DNA from: S015-6 sp964384945
GTDB lineage: Bacteria > Desulfobacterota > DSWW01
Assembly (NCBI GenBank): GCA_964384945.1
Contig: CAYLMK010000038.1
Coordinates: 1 to 37,445 of the forward strand
DNA: 37,445 nucleotides
Direction of reading: 5' to 3'
Below, piece by piece: positions 1 to 8,085 of the stretch. The notes beneath the pieces are model-generated. The model was not told where the DNA came from and did not search any database. It saw only the letters and a program-made list of their open reading frames with translations. A program made the translations under genes and the position numbers. How positions within the stretch are numbered: the stretch's first letter is position 1; each line of letters starts with the position of its first letter.

Positions 1-746
1 AAACAATCTGCCAATCTCTCCTCCCCACCCCTCAGCACAATGTGCTTACCAACACATGGGTCGGCCAGGGCCACGATCGCCTTGGTATTGTCTGGGATCA
101 AGACCTTGAAGACGCCGCCGAAGAAGGCCCAGGCTGCCTCGCAGGCCTCGATGGCCTCCGCGGTCCCTTCGCGGAAGCGCGGGTAGACGAACCGGTAGCG
201 GGTACATACCGAGCTGAAGACGAAGGCACGGAACCGGCGCCGCTTTCCGGTTTCGTCCGGCTCCAGGGATCCCATCCAGCCGGTATCGACTTGGAGTTCC
301 TCGCCGGGGCCGCAGTCAGCTACGGGGATGGTGGCAGCGTGCTTGCCGAAATCGAGCTCCGAGGTTGCGAACCGGTAGAGGGTCGGATAGGCGATATCGA
401 TGCCCTGGCGCAAAAGCAGTTTGCGTGCCTTGGTCAGCCGGATGCGACTATCGACGAGTTTCCGGATCGCCTCCCGATGCCTCTGGCACAGCTCCCACCC
501 ATCCCCACGCCGCCGACCCCTGCCCGTCATACGCAGGGCCTCCAGAATCAGCTCCAACCGCTCCTCGGTCAGGGACTCGATTCCCCCTGCCTCCTGAAGA
601 CCGCACTCCTTGGCCACCTGGATATAGCGGCGCACGGTGTTACGGTCGACCCGAACCCACCGGGCAATCGATTTGCGACCCCTGCCGGACAGCCACTGCC
701 TGAGAACTTCCTTGACTTCGATCATTGTGACCTCGCGGTACGCCAT
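1..746 (-). pseudogene. IS21-family transposase IstA, truncated at C-terminus
   Basis: Reading leftward from the ATG at 744-746, with a GGGAGGGG ribosome-binding site just upstream, the frame encodes an N-terminal helix-turn-helix region (GRKSIARWVRVDRNTVRRYI) and the start of an rve/DDE integrase core. The first catalytic Asp lies in LQVDTGWMG and the second in LIPDNTKAIV. After about 230 residues, at ALADP, homology to IstA stops where the 54-bp terminal repeat begins (position 55). The frame stays open to the window edge but no longer looks like IstA. The catalytic Glu and the istB helper gene are absent. IstA normally acts as the DNA-cleaving and joining transposase with the AAA+ helper IstB. 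No frameshift was seen in the remaining part. The gene lies head-to-head with a second istA fragment. Confidence 0.85.
2..55. repeat. 54-bp inverted repeat, left copy
   Basis: The reverse complement of these bases is identical over 54 bp to the last 54 bases of the window (37392-37445). On the left, the repeat replaces the expected continuation of an IS21 transposase. On the right, it replaces the expected upstream part of a DUF499 gene. The simplest reading is the end of a multi-copy element flanking both sides, or a k-mer-length overlap where an assembly graph branched. I do not recognise the element. Confidence 0.9.
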
Positions 747-816
747 GTTCCCCTCCCACGCCAAACCCGGTTTCTGTGGGTCGGCCTGGAAGGATGTCAT
801 ACCATCCGGTCACAGG

Positions 817-902
817 GGGGTGAAAGATTTTGAAAAACTCGCACCGAGGGGGGTGAATGATTCTGAAAAAGTCAGCTCAGAGGGGGTGAAAGGTTCTGAA
901 AA
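817..902 (-). repeat. IS21 terminal repeats, three copies at 33-bp spacing
   Basis: Three near-identical units of the form GGGGTGAAnGnTTyTGAAAA start at 817, 850 and 883, exactly 33 bp apart (about three helical turns). They lie just upstream of the minus-strand istA. IS21-family ends typically carry such multiple transposase-binding repeats. The element tip is probably near 908, where the minus strand reads TGACGATTTTCAG. Confidence 0.75.
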
Positions 903-913
903 TCGTCATTGGT

Positions 914-957
914 GATCGCCCATATGGAGCCATTCCAGGATCGGCCTAATGGAGCCA
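914..957 (+). repeat. Two direct repeats GATCGsCC..ATGGAGCCA, probable end of second IS21 element
   Basis: GATCGCCCATATGGAGCCA (914-932) and GATCGGCCTAATGGAGCCA (939-957) are near-identical and 25 bp apart. They lie between the tip of the left IS21 element and the plus-strand istA fragment that starts at 1043, so they probably belong to that second element's left end. The assignment is inferred from position. Confidence 0.5.
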
Positions 958-1042
958 GCCATGCTGAGCGGCTCGAGGGGTCTCGGACTTCCTTCCACCC
1001 ATGCTGTATGCTCCTGCAAACTCTCAGGCAGGAGGGACAGGG

Positions 1043-1230
1043 ATGAGCAACAGGAGGTTCGAGATGCACCAGTACAGCCAGATTATCGTTCGCATGCGGT
1101 TGGGGGAATCCGGCCGCACGATCGCCAAGGCGGGCCTGATGGGCCACCGGAAAGCCGTTGAACTCCGGGAGATCGCCTGCGAGCAAGGCTGGCTTCAGCC
1201 GGGGGCACTTCCGGAAGACAGCCAACTGGC
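1043..1230 (+). pseudogene. IS21-family IstA, N-terminal remnant
   Basis: The ATG at 1043 follows a GGAGGGACAGG ribosome-binding site. About 62 codons read as an IstA N-terminus (MSNRRFEMHQYSQIIVRMRL, then AKAGLMGHRKAVELREIA), a different IstA subgroup from the one at 1-746. After roughly ELREIACEQGWLQPGALPED the resemblance ends and sequence reading as a sugar dehydrogenase takes over in another frame. The integrase core and istB are missing, so this is a dead stub. It points rightward, facing away from the leftward istA at 1-746. Confidence 0.7.
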
Positions 1231-1235
1231 CCCCC

Positions 1236-1763
1236 TTCTTCCAGCCCAAGAAACAGATCAACCCGCCGGTCTCGTTCCTTCTGCCCCACAAGGGGATCGA
1301 TTTTCGCCCGACCGACGGGCTCGCCTGTATCGCCCAGCACGGGCCGACCAGAGATGATGAGCTCGAATGCCTGGGGAGCGACTGCTTCGATCAGGCCTGC
1401 AACTCCGGCTGGAATCCGGTTCCGGGCTACAACGAGTCGGTTCCCATGACCGACCTCACCCTGTATCCGGATGCAAACCGGGCGCTGTGGTCTTCCGGGT
1501 TTCCGACGCTCGCTCCCTCGGGCATGAGCTTTCTGGATGGAAACCAGTGGGGCCTTTGGGACAACGCCATGGTTGTGGCCTTCCTCAAGACCGCGCAGCT
1601 CGGATTCTTCAGGCTCGATGCTTCAGGCTCGCTCGCCTCGGTGGCCTTCTCCCCTTTTGCGAACCGCCTGAGGACCGTTGAGCAGGGGCCGGACGGCTGC
1701 CTGTATATCCTGGAAGATGTCGCTTCCAGCGGGAGGATCCTCAGGGGCTGTGCGGTTCCTTGA
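1236..1763 (+). pseudogene. PQQ-dependent sugar dehydrogenase (GSDH family), C-terminal remnant
   Basis: This open frame ends at the TGA of 1761-1763 and reads as the C-terminal half of a soluble aldose-sugar/sorbosone dehydrogenase beta-propeller. It contains AQHGPTRDDELE, then GWNPVPGYNESVPMTDL, APSGMSFLDGNQWG and RTVEQGPDGCLYILED. In the family, the HGP and GYNESVP stretches lie in the blades near the PQQ/Ca2+ site. The N-terminal half, the signal peptide and a start codon are absent, and the coding region begins beside the istA stub. A transposon-linked deletion probably removed the 5' part. The exact left boundary is uncertain, because the first 20-30 codons are weakly family-like. Confidence 0.65.
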
Positions 1764-1823
1764 CGCCGCCCGCCGTCCGACCGGTCGCGGACAGGGAACC
1801 GTCCGGGCCGGGCGACGATCGGT

Positions 1824-1850
1824 TTGCCAATTTGGTTAAAATCGTATTAG
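1824..1850 (+). promoter_or_regulatory. Weak candidate promoter for the hydrolase gene
   Basis: TTGCCA (about 1824) and TATTAG (about 1845) with a short spacer lie in an AT-richer patch about 40 bp before the hydrolase start. The match to the sigma-70 consensus is partial and the spacing is suboptimal. An alternative -10 is TAAAAT just upstream. Confidence 0.25.
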
Positions 1851-1886
1851 ACTCATCGAAAAGGCTGACTGGAAAGGAGGCCCGCG

Positions 1887-3668
1887 ATGAAGAGCCCGAA
1901 GGTCCGTTGGCTTGTGGTGCTGTGCGTCTCGACGCTCTTGTTCGGCTGCTATGCGCCCGGGGGACCCGAGCCCGAAGACCCTGTCGCGCCGGCGCTTCGG
2001 GAGCCGATCCCGCAGAAGGTGATCGTGGAACAGGAGATGATCTACTCTCCGGCCCCTACGGAAAACGGCGTGCCGCCGGAAGCCTGCGACTGGATCCGTT
2101 TCGTGCGGTACCGGCCCGAGACCCCGGACGGCCAGCCGAAAGAGGTGGGCGCGATCCTGGTTCTCCTGCCGGGGTACATGAGCGGGGCAGGGGAGTTCGA
2201 TTACGTGGCCAGGCAGTTGGTCTCCATGGCCGAGGCGCAAGGGACGAAGAGCATCGAGGTGTGGGCGATGGACAGGCGGCCCAATTGCCTGGAGGACCTG
2301 GCCGGCATGGATGCGGCCGAGGCGGCCGGCGAACTTCCCGACCCGAGCCTTGCCGTGGACTACTACTATTTCGGTTCGAGCATCGGGGGCAAGACCTTTG
2401 CGGGCCTGCTCCGGGACTCGCAGGTGCCTTATCTCTCCGAGTTCGGCCTGAGGCTCTTCATGGAGGACGTGTATTCCGTCATTCTCCAGAAGGTTCCGAA
2501 CGCGGCGGACAGGCGGACCCTGGTCTTCGTGGGCGGCCACTCGCAGGGCACGACCCTGACCGGGGCATTTGCCGGCTGGGACTTCGACGGGAACCCGGCC
2601 ACCCTGGACGACGCGGGCTTCCGGAACTGCGCCGGCCTCGTCCTGCTGGACGGCCCGGTCTTCTACTGGGACTTGGGGCGGTTCAACAACATCAGCGAGA
2701 CGGATTATTTTCAGCGTCTGGCTGACATCCGCAGCGGTGCGCAAGACCGCCTCAATTATTTCGAGGGCGTGACGGCGGAGTCCCTTGCCATCCTCGAACT
2801 GGTCGGCCTCTATGCGGCAGGGGCGCCGGACGAGGAGTCGACCCTCCTCCGGGAGGTCCCCTACTCGGACGATGTTGCGTACATGATCAAGCTGATTCAC
2901 ACGCGGGACCTGGGGCACTTCCTGGTCGGTATTCCGGCCATGCCGGATTTCCGATTCACGAACGAGGCGCTCCTCGGCGTCATCATGGACGACAACTTCA
3001 TGCCCATGAAGATGATGCAGGCCAGCATGGGATTCCTCCATGGCGGGCCTGTCGTGGAGAAGGATTTCCCCGGGTCCGTGGCCCACCTGTTGGGTCTGGA
3101 GCGGGCTGTGGACATGGACGGCCTGTTCATCCCCTGGGATGCAGGCCCGTTGACCGACCTGGGCACCGGTCCTCTCTACACCTGGGTCAACTTCGACGAG
3201 GTGGGCAACGCGGCCGACCCGGACCACATGGATTCCGAAGGCGTTCTCACCTACACGACCGTGACCGAGGAGGTGACGGATATCCAGGATTTCGCGCGCA
3301 TGACCTACCGGGGGCCTTCGAACTTTCTCGAATGGTATTATGCCGCCCGCCTCATGCTGGACCTGGGGGCTGCCGGGGCGCCCTTCAACGCGCTGGCCGG
3401 CCTGCCCTGGTTCCAGAATGCGGCGGTGGACGTGCCCGTGATCGCCTTCGGGGCCCCCCACGGGGACGCGCCGGACCTCAACGCGTGGGACGACTACAGG
3501 GCCAGCATCGCATCGACCGATTTCACGACCCTCATATGTCCGGGTTACAACCACCTGGACATCAATCTGGCCGCCGTAGACCGCCCGAGCCACCGCGAGA
3601 ACCTCGTCTTTCAGCCCTTGCTGGACTTCCTGACGACCCGCAGCAGCGGCTCGGTCCTCGTGCCGTAA
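1887..3668 (+). CDS. Lipoprotein, alpha/beta-hydrolase-like
   Basis: 593 residues. The N-terminus has a charged start (MKSPK), a hydrophobic core and the lipobox LLFGC, so the mature protein is probably lipid-anchored at Cys23 on the periplasmic face or the outer membrane. A GGAAAGGAGG ribosome-binding site lies about 6 nt before the ATG. The fold is suggested by an early LLPGYMSGAGEF (oxyanion-loop type) and the nucleophile elbow GGHSQG with Ser219. A late His in GYNHLDINLA is a plausible catalytic base. The protein is longer than a minimal hydrolase, so it has large insertions or a lid. The substrate is unknown, and esterase or amidase activity would be a guess. It is followed after 29 bp by a membrane protein on the same strand and may be co-transcribed with it. 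Confidence 0.75.
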   Translation: MKSPKVRWLVVLCVSTLLFGCYAPGGPEPEDPVAPALREPIPQKVIVEQEMIYSPAPTENGVPPEACDWIRFVRYRPETPDGQPKEVGAILVLLPGYMSGAGEFDYVARQLVSMAEAQGTKSIEVWAMDRRPNCLEDLAGMDAAEAAGELPDPSLAVDYYYFGSSIGGKTFAGLLRDSQVPYLSEFGLRLFMEDVYSVILQKVPNAADRRTLVFVGGHSQGTTLTGAFAGWDFDGNPATLDDAGFRNCAGLVLLDGPVFYWDLGRFNNISETDYFQRLADIRSGAQDRLNYFEGVTAESLAILELVGLYAAGAPDEESTLLREVPYSDDVAYMIKLIHTRDLGHFLVGIPAMPDFRFTNEALLGVIMDDNFMPMKMMQASMGFLHGGPVVEKDFPGSVAHLLGLERAVDMDGLFIPWDAGPLTDLGTGPLYTWVNFDEVGNAADPDHMDSEGVLTYTTVTEEVTDIQDFARMTYRGPSNFLEWYYAARLMLDLGAAGAPFNALAGLPWFQNAAVDVPVIAFGAPHGDAPDLNAWDDYRASIASTDFTTLICPGYNHLDINLAAVDRPSHRENLVFQPLLDFLTTRSSGSVLVP

Positions 3669-3697
3669 CAAGGACGACAAGGTCCGGCCCCTGAGAG

Positions 3698-5536
3698 ATG
3701 AAGAGAAACCTCGCGGCGGCTTTTCGGTTTCCCGGGATCATCGGGTTGTGTCTCGCCCTCTGGGCGGTACTCTACGCGTTCTCCCTGGATTCCGGCTTTC
3801 AGGCCGATGATTATCATATTCTCGCCATGCAGAAAGGAAGCCCTCCGTTCCCTGCGGTGGAATGGAACCTGACGCGCTTTCTGCTCTTCGGGTTGACCCG
3901 GCCGGGTCTGGCACGGGAATACGTCGAGCGGGGGGTCATCCCCTGGTGGTCATCCCCCGATTTGTGGATCAAGACCTTCAGGCCCCTCCCCGGCTTCCTC
4001 ATGTCTCTGGATTACCACCTCTTCGGCGATTCCCCCTTCCCGTATCACGTGCATTCCCTGGTCTGGGGTCTTCTGCTCTTACTCTCCCTCGGCCTGCTGC
4101 TCCGGCGCGTGTTTCCGGGCCCGGTCGGCGCCCTGGCGCTCCTCCTCTACGCCCTGTCGACCGTACCCTCCGTTCCGATTCTCTGGATCGTCAACCGGTA
4201 TTCCCTGGTGGCGTGCGCGCCCGCCGCCCTGGGCCTGCTGGCTCACATCCGATGGCGGGAGGACGGCTGGAGGGCCGGACTGCCCTTGTCCATCCTCGGC
4301 ATGCTGATCGGCCTGGCGGGCGGAGAGATCGCATGGAGCGTGCTGGCCTTCTTGCCCGCCTACGAACTCGCCGCAGCGCCGGGTGGTTGGCGGGAGCGGG
4401 CACGGGCCCTGCTACCCTTTGTCCTCCTCGCCGGCGGGTATGTCATCGTCTACACCGCCTTCGGTTTCGGGGCCTCAGGGTCGGGGATCTACCTTGACCG
4501 AACCAGGCCGGCAGACGAGTCCTTGAAGACCGCGGTTCTCCACATGGGGGTGCTCCTGGGGAGGATCTACGGCGGCATCCCGGCGGATGTCACCTTGGCC
4601 GGGAAGATCCTTGTCCCTGTAAGTGTCCTCGGATATGGTCTTTCTGCCGCGGCGCTTTTCTTGTTCATTCCCTTCCTGTCGGCTCAACCCCCTGACGTGA
4701 GGAGAAAGCTGGCCTGGTTCGGCCTGGGTTCTCTCTTGTCGCTCGGGCCCGTGCTCCTGGCCCTTCCCATGGATCGCCTTCTGGTCGGGGCCTTCCTCGG
4801 CGGTGCTGTCGTGCTTGCCTTCCTGCTCGAGCGCCTGTCGGATTCGTTGCGACACCGGACCGGAACCGGCCGGACGAGACGGCTCGGTTACCGGCTTGCT
4901 GTCGCATACCTGGTGTTCTGGAATTTCATCGTCTCGCCGCTGATCGTCGGCCTCCAAATCATCGGCCGCAGGGAGGGATCCAGGAAGAGCCTCCAGACCG
5001 TGCTGAACTCGGACCTGCCCGACGAGAAAAGGGCCGGGCAGGAGGTGGTGATCCTCCATGCACCGGGAGCGCCGGGCCAGTTGGTCGCGTGGCATTTCCA
5101 GGCCATGCTGGATTATGTGGGCAAACCGGTGCCATCGAGCTGGCGGGTTCTCTCGATTGCACGCTGCGACCACCATCTCTACAGGACCGATTCCCAGTCC
5201 CTGGAGATTGTCTGCCTCAACGGCAGGATGCTGGCTACCCTTCCGGAAAGGTTCTTCCGCTCCTCTTCCCGGCCGTTGGGTCCAGGGGATGTGATCGAGG
5301 CGGGCATCATGACGGCTGAGATCCTGAAGAGTTCGGACGGCTACCCCACAAGGGTCGGGTTTCGCTTCGATCGATCTCTGGACAGCCCCGACTTCCTGTT
5401 TCTCGAATGGAGGGACGGGGCCCTCCGCAAGACCAGCGTGCCGGCGGTCGGCGAGAGCAGGATCCTGCGGAATGAAGAGCCCGGCTTCTGGCAGGGCAAG
5501 ATCCAGGGGTTCTTCGGGCGACTCCTTCCGGGCTAG
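3698..5536 (+). CDS. Polytopic membrane protein, GT-C glycosyltransferase-like
   Basis: 612 residues. An N-terminal membrane helix is followed by a first outer loop carrying an acidic pair (FQADDYHIL, about residues 34-42), as in GT-C enzymes that take lipid-phosphate sugars. Roughly ten more hydrophobic helices lie between residues 115 and 440 (for example LVWGLLLLLSLGLLL). A soluble C-terminal domain of about 170 residues follows. I recognise the general architecture, not a specific family. Transfer of a sugar to a lipid, protein or glycan on the periplasmic side is inferred. The gene sits 29 bp after the lipoprotein hydrolase. Its stop codon overlaps the convergent cobO stop (5533-5536), leaving no room for a terminator between them. 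Confidence 0.65.
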   Translation: MKRNLAAAFRFPGIIGLCLALWAVLYAFSLDSGFQADDYHILAMQKGSPPFPAVEWNLTRFLLFGLTRPGLAREYVERGVIPWWSSPDLWIKTFRPLPGFLMSLDYHLFGDSPFPYHVHSLVWGLLLLLSLGLLLRRVFPGPVGALALLLYALSTVPSVPILWIVNRYSLVACAPAALGLLAHIRWREDGWRAGLPLSILGMLIGLAGGEIAWSVLAFLPAYELAAAPGGWRERARALLPFVLLAGGYVIVYTAFGFGASGSGIYLDRTRPADESLKTAVLHMGVLLGRIYGGIPADVTLAGKILVPVSVLGYGLSAAALFLFIPFLSAQPPDVRRKLAWFGLGSLLSLGPVLLALPMDRLLVGAFLGGAVVLAFLLERLSDSLRHRTGTGRTRRLGYRLAVAYLVFWNFIVSPLIVGLQIIGRREGSRKSLQTVLNSDLPDEKRAGQEVVILHAPGAPGQLVAWHFQAMLDYVGKPVPSSWRVLSIARCDHHLYRTDSQSLEIVCLNGRMLATLPERFFRSSSRPLGPGDVIEAGIMTAEILKSSDGYPTRVGFRFDRSLDSPDFLFLEWRDGALRKTSVPAVGESRILRNEEPGFWQGKIQGFFGRLLPG

Positions 5537-6048
5537 GTCTCGATCCCCGGGCGGGCCTGCACGCCCCGGCGGTAGTAGTGCTTGATCTCCTTCATCTCCG
5601 TGACAAGATCGGCCGCAGCGATGATCTCCGGGTCGGCGTTCCTCCCGGTGATCACGAGCTCCACGGATTCGGGCTTGGTTCGGATGAGCTCGAGGAGTTC
5701 CTCGGCAGAGAAGAGGTTGTAGCGGGTGGCGATATTGGCCTCGTCCAGGATGACCATCTGGTAGTCACCTGAGGCAAGGATGCCCTTCACTTCCTCCAGG
5801 CCTTTTCGGGCAGCCCGGATGTCTTCCTGCGTGGGCTCCTTCTCGATGAAACAGTCCCTGCCATACTGCTTGAGGGTGATACGGTCTGCGTGTCGCTGCA
5901 GCGCATCGAGCTCGCTGTAGTGCATACCCTTCACGAACTGAGCGATGTAGACACGCATGCCGGCGCCTGCCGCCCGGATCGCCAGCCCGAGGGCCGCCGT
6001 GGTCTTCCCCTTGCCGTCGCCCGTGTAAACGTGAACATAGCCGCGCAT
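5533..6048 (-). CDS. cobO: Cob(I)yrinic acid a,c-diamide adenosyltransferase (CobO/BtuR)
   Basis: 171 residues, the usual length for the CobO/CobA/BtuR family. It transfers the adenosyl group of ATP to the cobalt of corrinoids in the cytoplasm, a late step in cobamide synthesis or salvage. A P-loop variant GDGKGKTT is at residues 10-17, followed by IAQFVKG and the Walker-B-like MVILDEANIA. The C-terminal EMKEIKHYYRRGVQARPGIE is family-typical. It is the last gene of a tight minus-strand run, 15 bp after the Rrf2 regulator. Its stop overlaps the stop of the convergent membrane-protein gene. No cobalamin riboswitch or other cob genes are visible nearby. Confidence 0.93.
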   Translation of the reverse strand: MRGYVHVYTGDGKGKTTAALGLAIRAAGAGMRVYIAQFVKGMHYSELDALQRHADRITLKQYGRDCFIEKEPTQEDIRAARKGLEEVKGILASGDYQMVILDEANIATRYNLFSAEELLELIRTKPESVELVITGRNADPEIIAAADLVTEMKEIKHYYRRGVQARPGIET

Positions 6049-6063
6049 GATAGGCCCTCTCCG

Positions 6064-6489
6064 CTACGGACCGGTTTCCCGGGTACGGGCGTGCCGCGCC
6101 AGGTCGGAGAAGGTCCACATGGCCAGGATACGCTCCGTGCCCTCCTTGATCTGTTTCCAGACCGGGTGGACCGGGCAGTTCCTCTCCCGCTCGCACGCGC
6201 CCGGCCGGATGAGGCACTTGTTGAATGACAAAGGTCCCTGCAGGGCCTCGATCACCTCGAGCAGCGAGATCGTGTCCGGCGGCCTGCCGAGCCGGAATCC
6301 GCCTTTCACCCCCCGCACGGCGGAAAGGATCCCCCGTTTGAGCAGCGGTCCCGTGATCTTGGCCAGGAAGGTGGGCGCAATCGCCTGCGTCCGGCAGATC
6401 TCCTCCCCGGGAACCCAGCGGTCGCGCCCCGAGAGCGTCAGGTAGAGAATGGTGCGAATCCCCCCCTCGGTCAGCGAGAGGATCTGCAT
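6064..6489 (-). CDS. Rrf2-family transcriptional regulator with probable Fe-S cluster
   Basis: 141 residues from the ATG at 6489 (MQILSLTEGGIRTILYL). The frame stays open upstream, but only this start gives the normal Rrf2 N-terminus. The winged helix covers about residues 1-70, including the family signature VRGVKGGFRLGRP. Three cysteines, Cys92, Cys99 and Cys105 (KCLIRPGAC then RERNCPVHP), align with the cluster-binding triplet of IscR/NsrR, so an iron-sulfur sensor of redox, Fe-S or NO status is likely. The spacing is C-x6-C-x5-C, against C-x5-C-x5-C in IscR. It lies between a glycosyltransferase gene and cobO in one minus-strand run and may regulate that operon. The target genes are not known. 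Confidence 0.88.
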   Translation of the reverse strand: MQILSLTEGGIRTILYLTLSGRDRWVPGEEICRTQAIAPTFLAKITGPLLKRGILSAVRGVKGGFRLGRPPDTISLLEVIEALQGPLSFNKCLIRPGACERERNCPVHPVWKQIKEGTERILAMWTFSDLARHARTRETGP

Positions 6490-6532
6490 GCCGCCCTTGC
6501 CGGACCCGCGGCGTGTCCTCGTCCCCTTCGGT

Positions 6533-7915
6533 TCATTCGGCGCCAACCTTCGGCCCCCACTTCTTCTTCTCTTCCTCGATGACGTCGATGATGCGAAGAA
6601 TAATGTCCGGGCACTTCTCCTTGACCCGCTCCCAGGAGGGCGTCTCCGCGTGCATCGACGGCAGCCTGCGGATCCTCTCCGCAACCTCGAGGATGGCCTG
6701 CTGGAGCCCCATCTCGTTGAAGGGCTTGAATTCGGGGTGGGAGGAGGTAAATCGCAGAAACTTGTCCGCCAGGTTTCGAGGCTCGAGAAAGTAATCGGCG
6801 GCGTTTGCGATGCCCTCCTTGAGCGGCCCGGTGACCATTTCCTCCTCGGCGTCCCGGTCGTAAGGGATGTTGTTGAACCGCGCCGTGTCCGAATACTTCT
6901 TGATCAGATCCTTGGCGATGCTCTCGTAGGTGATGGCAAGGTCCCGGAAGAAGTGCTCGGAGACGGCCAGGCCTTCCTCGATGATCAGTGCGTTGAGCAG
7001 GGTGTAGATGATATCCATCGACATCTTCTGCAGGCCGCCGCCCGACCTGCCGGAGATCTTCTGGTGCTTGTGCTCGAAGGCGGTCTGGCTGAAGTCCACC
7101 TGGGCCACCTGGTTCTGGTTCGCTTTCCGGTAGACCTCGATGAGTGTGAAGATCTCGATGCCCCAATTCAGGGAGATGCGCATCCTCTCCAGCAGCTCCC
7201 GGCTGATGACGATCTCCCCGGAAAGCTGATAGTTGAAGAGAGACAGGAAGTCGATGAGCCGGAGCATCTTCTCTTCATTCGAGTCCGTGAATCGCCTCTT
7301 CAGGGCGAGCAGCAGCGGGTCGACGAGCAGCCGTTTGACTCGCCCGTACATGCCTACCGAGCTCCAGCGCGCGTAATAGGCTTTGGTGAACTGGTAGTTG
7401 AGGACCTGCACCGGAAAGAAGATCCGGTCGAGCTGATTCCTGTGAAAGTTGCGGATATCCGCGTCCAGGAGGCCGACGGCCGTCGCCTCGAGGGCCAGGG
7501 CAACACCGAAGCTCATGAAGACGTTCCGCCCCTTGCCCCGGGTGCTCAGGTCGAAGCCGTTCTTCTGGAGGAGGTCGTAGAGGCTGCCGAAGCCGGGCCC
7601 GTCGTTCCACTGCAGGAAGTAATTCGTGAGCCCGTTCTCGAGCAGGATCTCCCGGGCGAGCGACACATCGGACTCGGAGGCCTGGTCCAGCCCGATGATG
7701 ATCCTCTGCAGATACGATGCCTCACGAAGTTCCCGCACGATGTTTTCGAAGACCGGTCGTCGGTCGGGAAGGTTGTACTCCGAGGCGAGCGAAGGAATAA
7801 CGAGCATCGGTCTCTTCCAGCGGGAAGATGTGACCAGCGCCTTGAGAAGATCCGATTGGTCGGTGAGCAGGGGCAGGGTCGTGATCTTCGGGTGCTTCTG
7901 CGAATAGTCGGGCAT
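6533..7915 (-). CDS. GT81-like glycosyltransferase (glucosyl-3-phosphoglycerate synthase type)
   Basis: 460 residues from the ATG at 7915, chosen because AGAGGAATTCC precedes it. Upstream codons in frame lack a ribosome site and would run into the promoter. A GT-A fold is indicated by IIIGLDQASESD (nucleotide-sugar region, Asp77), STRGKGRNVF and the metal-binding LLDADIR (Asp151-Ala-Asp153). This arrangement resembles glucosyl-3-phosphoglycerate synthases, which join NDP-glucose to 3-phosphoglycerate on the way to the compatible solute glucosylglycerate. The protein is longer than mycobacterial GpgS, with an extra helical C-terminal region of about 150 residues. No phosphatase partner is adjacent. 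It heads the run with the Rrf2 regulator and cobO, and a good sigma-70 promoter lies upstream. Confidence 0.6.
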   Translation of the reverse strand: MPDYSQKHPKITTLPLLTDQSDLLKALVTSSRWKRPMLVIPSLASEYNLPDRRPVFENIVRELREASYLQRIIIGLDQASESDVSLAREILLENGLTNYFLQWNDGPGFGSLYDLLQKNGFDLSTRGKGRNVFMSFGVALALEATAVGLLDADIRNFHRNQLDRIFFPVQVLNYQFTKAYYARWSSVGMYGRVKRLLVDPLLLALKRRFTDSNEEKMLRLIDFLSLFNYQLSGEIVISRELLERMRISLNWGIEIFTLIEVYRKANQNQVAQVDFSQTAFEHKHQKISGRSGGGLQKMSMDIIYTLLNALIIEEGLAVSEHFFRDLAITYESIAKDLIKKYSDTARFNNIPYDRDAEEEMVTGPLKEGIANAADYFLEPRNLADKFLRFTSSHPEFKPFNEMGLQQAILEVAERIRRLPSMHAETPSWERVKEKCPDIILRIIDVIEEEKKKWGPKVGAE

Positions 7916-7945
7916 GGAATTCCTCTGGAAGAGGTGCGCCCCGCT

Positions 7946-7975
7946 ATTATGGTACGCTGCAACCCGTCGAGTCAA
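7946..7975 (-). promoter_or_regulatory. Sigma-70 promoter of the glycosyltransferase-rrf2-cobO run
   Basis: On the minus strand, TTGACT (7975-7970) and CATAAT (7951-7946) are separated by 18 bp, each one mismatch from the consensus. Transcription would start about 25 bp before the ATG at 7915. Confidence 0.65.
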
Positions 7976-7995
7976 CGACGAGACCGCCGGCGAAA

Positions 7996-8024
7996 TTGAC
8001 ACCCCGCGCGCCGCCCCCTATACT
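7996..8024 (+). promoter_or_regulatory. Sigma-70 promoter of the MMPL exporter
   Basis: TTGACA (7996-8001) and TATACT (8019-8024) are separated by 17 bp, close to the ideal sigma-70 promoter. This gives a leader of about 55 nt before the ATG at 8086. It is divergent from the promoter at 7946-7975, with only 20 bp between the two -35 boxes, so one regulator could control both directions. Confidence 0.75.
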
Positions 8025-8085
8025 TCGATGCTCCCGCAGTCGTTTACGCCGGACCTCTCGTCCCCGCGGAGAAGGGATCGAGCGC

